Source of the DNA: Drechslerella dactyloides
Lineage: Eukaryota > Ascomycota > Orbiliomycetes > Orbiliales > Orbiliaceae
Assembly: GCA_020064725.1 (NCBI GenBank)
Contig: JAGTWJ010000006.1
Coordinates: 2,418,001-2,482,000, forward strand
Direction of reading: 5' to 3'
DNA length: 64,000 nucleotides
This document shows, piece after piece, positions 44,021 through 54,996 of this stretch. The translations under genes were made by a program, and so were the position numbers. Numbering within the stretch: the stretch's first letter is position 1; each line of letters starts with the position of its first letter. A model generated the notes under the pieces. The model was not told where the DNA came from, ran no database searches, and was given only the letters and a program-made list of their open reading frames with translations.

Positions 44021-45363
44021 ATGTTGTCAAAAGAAATATTGATTGACGATTTTGTTGCGTCAAACCCTCGATCAAAGGAAGCGTTCGAAAGGGCACGTGA
44101 TGTCCTACCTGGTGGTAATACGAGATCCGTTTTCAACTCGTTGCCATTCCCCCTTGTCCTGAAGTCTGGAAGCGGGTGTTCTGTCACATCGTTAGATGGA
44201 AAGGTATACACGGACTGCATTTCGGATTTTACTGCAGCTTTATATGGACATTCAAACCCGGTTATCTACGATGCTTTGCAAGATGTGTCATCAACTGGAT
44301 TTGCCTTGGGGGGTATTGTAGAAAAGGAAGCCGAGCTGGGAGAGATTATACGGAACAGAATCCCGAGTATGAGGAAGATGCGGTTTTGTAATTCTGGAAC
44401 AGAAGCCAACATGTATGCGTTGGCAACAGCTCTTGTCTTCACAGGTCGCAAGAAGGTACTGGAATTGTTCTATCGCTCAAGTTTGATTTAACTTGATTAA
44501 GGCGGAAGGCGTAGATCAAGGCAACTAGACTCGGCTAACATGGCTCGATCAAGTAGATCCTTGCCTTTGATCGCGGATACCATGGAGGCACGATAAGTTT
44601 TCCGGATAAAGGCAACCCCTTGAACCTACCTCACGACTTCATTGTTGGAAAATTCGACAATATCGAAGGCACGCAACCAAACATAAGTAATGAGTTGGCT
44701 GCCATCATCGTTGAGCCTTTACAGTGTGCCGGCGGTGTACGACCGGCATCCAAAGAATTTCTGGCGTATCTGCGCAAAGCGGCCAACGAGGTAAATGCGG
44801 TATTGATTTTCGATGAATGTGTCACTTTGCGCCTCCACTATAATGGAATGCAGGGGCTCATGGGAGTAATACCCGATATGACTGTCGTTGGAAAGTACAT
44901 GGGAGGAGGCTTTCCGTTCGGAGCGTTTGGTGGTCGAGATAACATCATGAATCTCTACGATCCCTACATTCAAGGCCCTGAAAACAGTTTATTCCACTCT
45001 GGAACATTCAATGGCAATATTTTCACATTGAACGCTGCTATTGCGGCTTCGAAGCTCGTTACCCCGGAAGCTCTTCTTCGTCTAAATAATCTTGGCGATA
45101 GACTTCGCATATCTGCGCAGAAAATCGTACAAGATTCCGGGCTTGCAAGCATCACTTTCACCGGGCATGGGAGCGAAATCGGCGTTCACTTTCACGGTGA
45201 CGAAGCGGCAACAGTCCGTGAGTGCTTCTTTTACTTTCTCCTAAAGCACGGATTTATGATTGGATTTCGGGGATTCATATGTTTGAATCTTTTGCACGAG
45301 GATGAATCTGTGGACGGCATGTTGCAATGTATTCAAAAATTTGTCAACGAATATCTAAGTTGA
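44021..45363 (+). CDS. Class-III aminotransferase, glutamate-1-semialdehyde-aminomutase-like
   Basis: Model: join(44021..44455, 44557..45363), 413 residues. PLP-dependent fold-type I enzyme. Visible motifs: the N-terminal substrate-arm string VLPGGNTRSVFNS, the PLP phosphate-binding turn NSGTEANMYAL, the aromatic stacking GYHGG, the Asp231 pyridine partner in LIFDECVTLRL, and the Schiff-base Lys258 in VVGKYMGGGFPFGAFGG. The intron 44456-44556 joins GRKK to ILAFDRGYHGG. Fungi make heme precursor by the Shemin route, so a GSA-aminomutase role is unlikely. GSAM-like enzymes of this group also act on beta-amino acids such as beta-phenylalanine, which would suit its MIO-enzyme neighbour. Family firm, substrate inferred. 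Confidence 0.87.
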
Positions 45364-46451
45364 GTACGCTGGAGCTGCCGATCAGCCGTCACTGTCAGCG
45401 TATTCTCATCAATATATATACCTTCTAGATATGACCAAATCCACGAAAACTCACCGCTTATCTGAGCCGGAGACGAAGTTAATTTGTATATTAGATATAC
45501 CAAAGCCGAGAGAAAGGAATATGCGATATTGATCCACTCGAATTAGAAAGTGGTGCCTACCTATTTATAAGACAAATAAGGTAATTCATGGATCTAAAGA
45601 CCTCCGGCGTGCCTGCTTCGCAGCCAAACGAAGGCATCTGGCTTGCGAGACAAGAGCGTTACAGAAGTGAGGGTTGTCAAAAGGTAGCCTCAACTTCCAT
45701 CAAAAACCAACCGCTATACCCTATCGCCCCTAGATTTTATGAAATGTATGGTCAAGTAAGTACTTAGTAGTTGTCAAGAGGTTTGCTGTTAGTACGAGTC
45801 GTTCCCTTATAATGGCGCAGAAGTGGGGTGACTCGCGCACCAGAATTCTACTCCTACCCGCCGTGAACCGCAGGAGATATATGCATGCACGCTGCGTTAG
45901 AAGTACATATTCACATATTTTCCTGCATAGTCGCGGCAGAATTCAAAACAAAAACCACAATGACAACAAGGCGATATCTTAAATATGATTGTATAATATT
46001 CGTCGGTAATATTACTAGTATCATTCTTTGCCATCGGAAGTAGAAAGTTAAGATTCACATGCCATGTAGATGTGTCAGAGGAACGCAGGAGGCCATCCCA
46101 GTCCAGCCGCGTTACCACCAGTCTGCCAGCACGGCGCGACCCCCGCGTAAAATTGATGTCTCAAGCTTCCGGAACATTATATCATTACTGGCGGCACTTC
46201 TACTAGCTACTCTGTAGTTGGTATAATATTCTTCGTATCGACTAAATTTCTCTCGGCTATCTAGGCTCAGAAGCCGTGGCATCGGTGTGCGCTATGCGTC
46301 TAGCCTTTAATTTCCAGTCTTGGCTCCCCCAGTTCTTGACCGATATTATCGAGGATTATGACAAAGTCATTCGTGCGGCTACAAGAAGTAGGGAAGATCA
46401 ACATTAGCACATGCCACCAATGTGTTACCTTGAGATATGTAAGTGAACTTA
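45364..46451. other. AT-rich intergenic region
   Basis: Between the aminotransferase and CVNH genes, both of which point their 3' ends into it. No frame above 75 codons with features; nothing else seen. Confidence 0.4.
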
Positions 46452-48043
46452 CTACGCTAGTGATGGCCCTGAGGTAAAGCTCAGGCCTTGCTCGGTAGCA
46501 TCCGTAATGATCTTCCGTTTCGCCCCGTCCATAGCTTTCTTCGTCATCCCTTCAATCGCATCGGACACATACGAGCCGCCAAACCGAGCCGCTCTTTTCG
46601 ACAGCACGCCGCCGACTTTCCCTGCGGCGGCATTGACGAGCACTTCTTTGAAATACCGCTCCAATGTTGCTGGATCGATCTGTGCGGCTACCTGTGGGTC
46701 GACGATAGTGGAGGCGACGAGCTCCTCGATCTTCATGGCAGCTGCAGTACCCAGAGCGGCACCCATAGAGATACCTAACCCGTTGCCAACGATGCCACCC
46801 GCGGTACAGGAGGCGAAGACAATAAGTGCGTAGAGGGAGCGCGCCGCGGCTCTCTTCGCTTGGTCCTACACATTCACCAACGCCACGGTATCAAAGTACA
46901 TCGTTAAACATTATTTTCTTCGCAGACGTCCGAGAGGGAATGCTTCTTTGTCCCTCTAGACCAATATCTTTATATATGACGGGCTGAAGCTCGAGTTCAC
47001 TTACGATATTTCCGGAGACGAGATGGGCAGCGACGACAGCCCATGATACATATGGAAAAGTTTCGGCAAACTGCGTCCAGGCGCCGTCGCGATCCCAGGG
47101 TCCTTGTCTAAAAAACCTCATTCAGTGAACTGTGCACTTGTCATCTCGTAAAAATGACAACAGGGTTAAGTTGAACGTTTTGACTTACGGCGGCTTAAAC
47201 TGCAGCTGCCCATCGATATTTGAAAGGTGCAACGAAAGGTCGATAGCGGCATTAACCTCATCGTCAGCGTCGTTCTTCAGTTTTCCGGTGAGGATGATGT
47301 CGTTCTCATCTAGAGCGAAGTTATTTCCGGAAATAGCGTATCCACCCAGGCCGTCTGCTTCATCTCTGGCGACGAATGCGCCGTTCTTGTTGTCTAGGAA
47401 CTTGGTCAAGTCATATTCTGTGTCGTGTAGGAGACCGTCGGAGGCGAGGCAGATGCCCTTGATTTTCGTGCCCTCGAGGATGAAGGCGCCGCCGGAGATT
47501 TTGATATTTGTCGAGCTGCATTTATTTTTATTGCGAATATTAGTTCTGAAATTCACAACTTCTTGTACGTATGCGTAATGATACTAGACGTAGGGATAGA
47601 GGAGGTATTTGATGAATACGTACGGCGACTTGAACTCCACAGATTTATCCTTCGCAAAGATGAAAAAGCTCATATTCAGCTGCCGTGGATGCCAATCTCC
47701 CATGTCATCTTGCAGCTGTGCATGCAGCACAAAGTCCTGCCCGATCTTCAGCGACATGGACTTCCCAGACGAGATGAGTCCACTCGCGTCCGGGGAGACA
47801 TCGAAATGGCCGTTTTTAACACCGAGCACATCGTCGAGCTTGATGCCGGGAAATGCGTCGATTTTGACGTCCTTGCCGTCTGGCGACATGAGCGGAGTGT
47901 TGAGCCAGCCATCCTCGATGTACCAGAACTTGGAACGGCTTGTTACGGGGACCCAAACTGGTGGTTAGGCCGCTAGTTAGTTGTCACTTGAAGTCGAAAA
48001 TAACGGAGAGTCGCTATCGATGTATATAGCCATCCATACGCAT
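46452..48043 (-). CDS. Tandem CVNH (cyanovirin-N homology) lectin-like protein with Gly/Ala-rich tail
   Basis: Model: complement join(46452..46865, 47005..47107, 47189..47515, 47624..47957, 48040..48043), 393 residues. First CVNH-like domain about 3-112 (SKFWYIEDGWLNTPL, IKLDDVLGVKNGHFDV, FVLHAQLQDDMGDWHPRQLNMS). Second about 113-221 (ILEGTKIKGICLASDG, TEYDLTKFLDNKNGAF, NDIILTGKLKN, AAIDLSLHLSNIDGQLQF). These repeat the CVNH rhythm of Ile/Leu-Asp-Leu and Asn-x-x-Gly. The C-terminal 170 residues contain a hydrophobic Gly/Ala segment (SCTAGGIVGNGLGISMGAAL) and amphipathic helices. No signal peptide, so cytosolic. The 4-nt first exon (ATG plus C) is the least certain part. CVNH proteins bind mannose glycans; the tail function is unknown. 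Confidence 0.7.
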
Positions 48044-48942
48044 CGAAGTTATCGTGGGTGCGTGGAAACATTTGCACATACCGCTCATCGCAATGACTGT
48101 TTCAATGGAATATTGACAATTCTAGAGCCGCTTTCTGAAGATCGAGATATTTATGCGCATATGCAATCCCAGTGCCGGAGTATCGATCAGGATAGATTAC
48201 ACTGCGTGCAGATGAAGATCAAAAGACCTGACTTCCTCTGCATGCAATAAGTCTTGTGAAGCGATACCTGGACTTTATATTAGGTAGTACCATGAGCCAG
48301 AGACCGCCTGCTTGTCTCTATGAACTCTCTGGATTGTAAACCGTTTGGCCGTCTAAATTCACGTTCTCCATCGAGCGACACTGAAGAGGAAAAGAGCGGA
48401 TTAAATCTGAGATCCTCAGGCGATGCTACGTTTCGTTGCTAGGATTGCCTATTGCTGGGCCATGGGGTCTGAGTGGAGCTATAGTTCTATAGATCGGTCT
48501 TCTAGCTGTAGCTATATTATATAATTAATTATACGAACACTCCACTGCGTGGACAATGGGACGTCGTCATGAGCGTATACATGCCCGTGCCAAGTCGGAG
48601 TCCTAGCTGATGGACCACAGCTATATCCAATCCATATGCATCGGCGATATCGATGGGAAGCGCTGCAGACAGGAACGGTAAGTTAGCATTTGTGGGCCAA
48701 ACGTTGGTAAGATAAAGGCTCTATATATATATTTGGCCTTGTGTATTTATAACAGAAACAGGCTAAGAATCGAGCGACATAAATTATAGGGCTTATGCGA
48801 GCGTCGCGGAACGACATCGCTGGCTAATATACATCTAGACGCACAATGAAACAAAAATGGTCGTATATAAGTACATGGTATCTTGGTATCGAACAGTCGT
48901 ACAAAAAAATGTAGCGACACAAGAAATATGGAACGTCGGCCA
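48044..48942. other. Intergenic region
   Basis: 5' region of the CVNH gene and 3' region of the next minus-strand gene. AT-rich near 48.5 and 48.7 kb. No supported gene. Confidence 0.4.
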
Positions 48943-50631
48943 TCACGGCCGCACGTCAATTGCCAGCAGCGAACTGGTCGCCGCAAAACCGTACACTTCC
49001 TCCAACAAACGCGCTGCAGATATACTCTCTCCGCTCGCGTTCCCGTCTTCACCCGTAGTGGCAAACTTCATCCCCGGGTCGTATTTATGCAGCGAACTCC
49101 GTTGCGTGCCTTCTTTACTGTAAAAGATCCGCTCGGACGGGTATATTCCAATCAGTTTCACGGACGGCGCACCGGCACCCCCGCTATTCTGTATTGTGTT
49201 CGGTGCACGGCTCCTCTTTTTCCGACGCGCCTTGGTATAGGTCTCTAGGAACTTGCGCGCTTTCATATACGGCTTGGCTTCGTAGATGTTGTCAACTTGC
49301 AGTATCAACACGTCGTCTTCGGCGCGGGTGGTTGACGCTTGAGAATCCGTCACGGTGACGAGGAACGGCCGGACGATTTCGTACACGTATGAGGCGAACC
49401 ATAGTTCCTCAACTGTCGTCGGGGCGGCGCCGGGTAATCGGTTGAAATATACGTCCCATTCGGGTATTGCCCGGCGAAGGTGAAGGATACACTCTGCTAT
49501 GTTGATCTTGTCGACGGATGCAGCCGCGGTCATGGACTGGAGGATGAATGGGCGGATTGGGTCGAGTCCCTCGCTGAAGGAGATGCTGTAGCTGCAGCCC
49601 CCGTCGTTGAGGGAGCTGGCAGGCATCCGCCTAGCGATCTCAGCGGTGATACATTGTGCAAAGGTTTGTTCGATACAAGCTTTCCTTGTGTCGACAATGG
49701 TGGTCCATGCGGCTACGATGCCCGGGTTGTCGAAGTGAGAGCACGGACCGGAGAGATAGTACTGAATGCGGGGTATATCAAGAGTGATTGTGATTCTCAT
49801 GGGGTGATTTGCTGATAAGGAAGATGTAAGGATAGTGCAGGCGAGGTCAGCGATGGAATTGGAGAGGCGGGAGATGGTGTCAAGCTCGCAAAGTGTAAAC
49901 GGATGGTGGAGAAGTGAGTCCGGTAGCGACGGGGCATCGAAGACAGAGGTGGCATTGCTGTAGAGGTCTATGAGTTGGTCGGAGATAAAGGAGACTACAT
50001 CCACAGACCAAAGACAAGCACTCGTGACGATATTGACGGATTTGTGATTCGAGAGTCGCCTTGAAGGTGGCGAACCACGGATATGCAGATGCTGGGTATA
50101 TTCAATGCCGGCAGCAGAAGGCAAGCTCAGCGGGAAGGAAAAGGTGGTCCCCGTGAAGGCGTTAACATGAGGCGTGCCGTTACAGAGAAAGTGCTCAAAG
50201 ATCGACGAGGAGTTCGCCGCCGTCGAGAGCGCCGCCGGGTCGAGGAAAGAGAGCAGCGCCGCGAGCGCAGAATGGTTGGTGCGGCAGGTTACGAGGGCCG
50301 CTTCAAGAGAGGCATCGGACGACGGGGCCTGCGCATTGGCGATCGCATGCATGTCGCGAACAAACGGCAATCGGGTGCTGATAAGAGTGGGACTGGATGG
50401 TGTTGTAGAATGCGTTCGGAATCGCTTGAGGCTGCCATTGCTATCGCTGTCGTGGTCCGTTACGATTCCGAACACCGTCTGCGGGGCATTCTCAGTCTTG
50501 ATAATGCGGTCTGGGTATTTGGCCGGGCTGTAGGAAGCGGCGAGCTGGCACTTGAGCGGCTTTTTGGTGAAGTGTCCATGGGCGGGGACTGGCCCCGCCG
50601 CGTCGATAGGTTCCAACGGCCAGGAAGGCAT
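48943..50631 (-). CDS. Unrecognised single-exon protein, 562 residues
   Basis: A long uninterrupted frame starting MPSWPLEPIDAAGPVPAHGH. The first 90 residues look disordered (KTENAPQTVFGIVTDHDSDS, THSTTPSSPTLIS). The rest is Leu/Ile/Ala-rich and probably folded (CELDTISRLSNSIADLACTILTSSL, RITITLDIPRIQYYL, ELWFASYVYEIVRPFLVTVTD), with a basic block ARKFLETYTKARRKKRSR that could be an NLS or nucleic-acid contact. No signal peptide and no TM helix. I do not recognise a domain. Minus-strand coding is favoured over the antisense plus frames by length and composition. Confidence 0.65.
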   Translation of the reverse strand: MPSWPLEPIDAAGPVPAHGHFTKKPLKCQLAASYSPAKYPDRIIKTENAPQTVFGIVTDHDSDSNGSLKRFRTHSTTPSSPTLISTRLPFVRDMHAIANAQAPSSDASLEAALVTCRTNHSALAALLSFLDPAALSTAANSSSIFEHFLCNGTPHVNAFTGTTFSFPLSLPSAAGIEYTQHLHIRGSPPSRRLSNHKSVNIVTSACLWSVDVVSFISDQLIDLYSNATSVFDAPSLPDSLLHHPFTLCELDTISRLSNSIADLACTILTSSLSANHPMRITITLDIPRIQYYLSGPCSHFDNPGIVAAWTTIVDTRKACIEQTFAQCITAEIARRMPASSLNDGGCSYSISFSEGLDPIRPFILQSMTAAASVDKINIAECILHLRRAIPEWDVYFNRLPGAAPTTVEELWFASYVYEIVRPFLVTVTDSQASTTRAEDDVLILQVDNIYEAKPYMKARKFLETYTKARRKKRSRAPNTIQNSGGAGAPSVKLIGIYPSERIFYSKEGTQRSSLHKYDPGMKFATTGEDGNASGESISAARLLEEVYGFAATSSLLAIDVRP

Positions 50632-51896
50632 CGCGGCCAGTTATCGTGTGCGGATGCACGTGTGGATGAGAGCTTTCTCGAGAGTATCTGTACGACGTGG
50701 GCAGCGACGGGTATTAAGGAGACCCGCCCCTTGCCTCAGCTGCATTTCTGGAAACCAGGTCATCGTTTATAAATCAATGGCAGGTAGCGCTATAGCGCCT
50801 GCAGGCTATTTCGACGCTATATTGTGGGTGAAAATGAAATTAAAGATTCGATTTGGGTCTCGCGTCGTGGGCGTCCAAGCCTGTTGGCACCTTCTCCTGG
50901 AGAACAAACAGGGCTCACATACGATCAGGGGGCCTGGCGCGCGGTCCTGGCAATCGGCCACCAGCAGGAAAGGCGAACTGGAGAACCCCACAGCGGTCGG
51001 GAATTGCCGCCGCCTGCAGCATGCAGCGAGCGTCGTCGATGCGATCCATGCCTCGTACATTAGGGTCAGCGCCTCCAGACCCGCGATACTTGTACGGAGG
51101 CGGTTGGTCGTCGTGTCGTGGACAACCGATCCTTTCCCTCAGTCTCCTTCGCCATCGCGTGGCGGACGATCTACCGAGGGTGCATGTAAGGCTAGCAAGG
51201 GCTCGACTCGTGCTCCAATGCACTGGATCTTGATCCTGCATCCCTTGGATCTCCTGCAGCTTGGGCCTGCTCAAACGGGCTGCTCTGGTGACCGTGATTG
51301 GCCGGCTAGCGCGGTGTGGTTCTGCACGGTTCACGTAATTAAATGCAGCCCAGAGCCAGAAAGGGGCGCCGGGCTGCACTGTGACATTTGGACGCTGGAA
51401 ATTAGAGTTAGCCTGGCCCCCAGATATTGATGCTAAACTGGATACATACCGGCTAACCAGCTGGCACGATGGTGACGATGGTGTTATAGGGGCACAGCCT
51501 GTGGCGGGCAAGGTGTTCAGTCGGAGTGTTTGCATGTGAGTGGGTTGAGCTGCTTCCTTCCCTCCGTCGACATCCGCAGCTCTCCTTTTCCATTCCCGCA
51601 GCTTCGACCATCTGGCATTTGTATTCCCCACGACGCATCAGCATTCACGATCTTTTCCGCGGCCGTTGTTTTTGTTTTATGCTTCGTGCTTTGCTCGCCG
51701 AGTAGTTTTTTTTTTCTTTCCTTGAGACGATGACGCTGTGCCTCATGCCCTTCTTATAGAACACCGTTCATTACCGTCGTCTCCGCGTGCCCGACACCCG
51801 CAGTCGACGCCTACGAAGCCTTCCTTCAGCACCTCCACCCCTTCGACGGGAACACCGCTCGCTTCCGCCCGACTCCGGGCCAGCTGGAGAGCACCG
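50632..51896. other. Divergent intergenic region, unknown gene / NCS1 permease
   Basis: 1.26 kb, GC-rich at its left side. Open frames on both strands (50552-51430 +, 50915-51631 -) overlap antisense and carry no domains. A pyrimidine run (about 51707-51722) near the right end fits the permease promoter or leader. Confidence 0.4.
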
Positions 51897-53831
51897 ATGG
51901 GTCTTCGCGACATCCTCGTCGTGCGCAACGATGACCGCTCCGGCGTCAAGACCAACTGGTGGATAAATCCAGACATCATACCGCTGCCGCCGTCCAGACG
52001 CACCTGGGGACGAACAGAGTTCCTCGGCTTCTGGTCCACCCCTCAGTGCGTGCTAGAACCTCCTCCATGATACGATACACCGTCGAATACGAGCGAACGA
52101 TACTAACAACACTTCGTACAGCTTGTGTATATCCTCGTGGACTACCGGGTCCGTACTCGTATCGCTGGGCCTGTCAACATGGGAAACAGTAGCCGTGCTG
52201 CTTGTTGGACAGGGACTGGTCGCATACCTGGCGATTTGCAACGGCTGGATTGGCGGGAAATGGCACATTGGGTTCACTGTTGCGCAGAGACTTGTGCTCG
52301 GCGTCTACGGCTCGTTCCTGGGTATCATAATAAGCGTCGTCATGTCGATTATCTGGTATGGGTCGCAGGCTTGGCTGGGCGGATTGTGTATCTCCGTGAT
52401 CTTGGGAAGCTGCAGCGCTTCTTTTCTGGAGATGCCCAACAGCTTGCCGGAGTCAGCATTGATGAAGACGCGTGATCTCATTTCTTTCACATTGGTACGT
52501 GACCCTGCATATGCTGATCTACAATGTCGGACTTTAGGGCTGCGGCTAATTCGAGATGCTACGCATGATAGTTCCACATCCTGTCGATTCCGTTCATGTT
52601 TATCGGGCCGGAGAAGATCAAGCATCCGGTCATCCTCTCCAACGTCCTTGCGCTTGTCGTCATGATCTCGCTTACCTTGTGGACCGTTAAGACCGGCGAG
52701 TTTAACGACCCCTCCGGTGGGTGGGACACTGTTAGCGCGCAGACTAATCGCTGGTGGACCTGGTTGTACGGAATAACGGCTGTTCTGGGTTCCGTCGCTT
52801 CGGGAATTCTCAATCACGCCGACTTTACACGATTTGCCAGACGGCAAGGCGTGCAGACCCCTGGCACGCTGTTCGGTTTGTTCGTGCCAGGCACTGTTAT
52901 CCCCTTACTGGGGATTGTGACGGCGTCCATGAACACCGATGCAGCTGGCCAGCCGATCTGGAATCCCGTCGACCTGCTCATGGACCGTCTGATGCGCGAC
53001 TACACCTTCCTGACACGCGCAGCGTGCTTCTTCTGCGCAGCGGGGCTCATCACCTCCCAGCTTGCTCAGAATGTCCTCGGTAACGCCTACGCTGCCGGCA
53101 TGGGCCTGGCGGGTCTTTTCCCGAAATACGTCAACATCAAGCGCGGGTGCGTCATCGCCGCAATCCTTTCATGGGCATGTCAGCCGTGGCAGTTCTACTA
53201 TGTCTCGACCATGTACCTGGATATCATGTCGGACTTCTCCGTCACGTTGATGCCGCTCACGGGAATTATGATCAGCGACTACTTTCTTGTCCGTCGGCAG
53301 CGGGTACAGCTCACCCATCTGTACACGCGGGATAAGGATGGCAGCTACTATTTTACTTTCGGTGTGAACTGGCGGGCGATACTGGTCTGGCTGGCGTGCG
53401 TGGCGCCTGCGATACCCGGGATGGTGGACAACCTGTCGATCGAGGATCGGACGCAAGTGACAGCTGCCGTGCTGTATTATCGCGGCTTCTGCATCTTTGG
53501 GTTCGTCCAGAGTCTGGTTTTATATTGGGGCATTATGCGACTGTTCCCAGCGAAGAACCTAGGCGAGCAAGATGAGGTCGACGTGTACGGGACCTTTGAG
53601 AGCGAAGAGGCGATCGATTTGGGGATCACGCCGTTCAACAAAGAGTTTGAGGCCGAGGGCGAGCGGCTGAGTTTGGCCGCTAGCGACGACGGCGATGATG
53701 ATATGGAGCTTGATGAGCTAGTTAACGGGGAGAAGGAGGAGGAGAGGAATAGCAGAGGCAGGGAGTCCGACGAGAAGGATTCGATGGAAGAAGCAGAAGC
53801 AGAAGGCCTGCTCAAGGGACCACGGATATGA
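51897..53831 (+). CDS. NCS1-family permease (uracil/allantoin/purine-type)
   Basis: Model: join(51897..52045, 52122..52494, 52572..53831), 593 residues. Nucleobase-cation-symport-1 importers carry uracil, allantoin, cytosine, thiamine and similar compounds at the plasma membrane. Start MGLRDILVVRNDDRSGVKTN, then the family N-terminal string NPDIIPLPPSRRTWG. About 12 TM segments follow; recognisable are SVLVSLGLSTWETVAVLLVGQ, GKWHIGFTVAQR, WYGSQAWLGG, ASGILNHADFTRFARR, SQLAQNVLGNAYAAGMGLAGLFPKYVNIKRG and MPLTGIMISDYFLVRRQ. The C-tail is cytosolic and acidic (about 520-593, Glu/Asp-rich), likely for trafficking. An in-frame upstream ATG at 51738 is possible but less likely. The substrate cannot be read from the sequence. 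Confidence 0.88.
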
Positions 53832-54996
53832 GTTCTGCCCTCGACACTGCCCATTACCACCAGCTGCAAGGCCACTCGGAATCATTGTCGGAGTGACGGG
53901 TGCACGATTATACATATACGACCGGCACAGATACTTGGCACCCGTCTGTATATATTATTACCACCTCGGGGCGTTAGTTTTCCTTCTGATATTGTTCGGT
54001 GTTTGGAGATGCCTTCTTTGGCGTTGTGACTGGCATGCATAGAACGCCGTGTCCAGCGAGCATTATCTTTTTTGGTTTTCTGGGTTTCTTCTACAGCGGC
54101 ATGCATAGCGGCATTTGCATTGCATTGCATTAGCCTGTTTTTGTATCGTTTTGCGTGTTCTTACAGTGTTTGGTTTGTCGGTGGACGAATGGGTAAGGCG
54201 GGACGGATTGTAGTATACACATGGCGGGCTGGATATATAATTCGCCGGTGGATCGCATGTAAGCTATTAGAGTAGAGATATGGGGGTTAATCGCAGTTCC
54301 AAAGCCGGATTAGACCGTCGACGTTGAGATACAGATACAATTGAAATGTATGAATTTTTGAAACAACTAAATGTACTATCTCTCCGTTCATAATGTGCAT
54401 ATATGCGTCGACGATATAAGCTAGTACTCGATGCGTAAATTTGCATGATACTAGACCCAGCGATTGAAAACGCCGTGCGCACCTAAAAGGCCCACTTAGG
54501 AAGTCGGGCACTCGCCGCCGACGTCGTCGAGATTCCCCATTGGAACTGGATACAATGTCAAGAGACTATAATATACAGACACACACTTCATCTCTTTAAT
54601 GGACTTACTCGCTCGTATTATTTTATAGCTGCTGGTTCACGGTCGACACGAAATACTTCGAAGTACCCGCCTGTCAATATTCTCACTGTGCACGCACGGA
54701 CAGTTTCACTCTCGAATCCGGACGCGACAATTTACAAACGTGCGTGGCGACGTCATACGTATTCCCCAGCAAATTGGCCGCGTGCATTGTGCGCCTGCCT
54801 GCCAGCTGCCCAGCCACCGCGGACCGGCCAGTCTTAGCCGAAAGGGCAGTTAGCCCACGTCCGCCTCATCGACTCGGCGCTCCGTTCCGGTCTGCTCTCC
54901 ACTAACCCACGCTCCCTCCGCCGGCATCACCTCCCCCCATCGAACTAACGAACGGCAAAGACGACAACGACGACTGCCACTCCGACCGCGACAAAA
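53832..54996. other. Intergenic region
   Basis: Spacer of 1.16 kb between plus-strand permease and Mam3-like gene. AT-rich left half, GC-richer from 54.75 kb, where the promoter of the next gene is expected. No supported gene. Confidence 0.4.

Noticed and set aside
50552..51430. ORF of 292 codons (+) overlapping the 5' part of the unknown single-exon gene
   Set aside because: Partly antisense to a better-supported frame, and composition is Arg/Ser/Pro-rich without domains.
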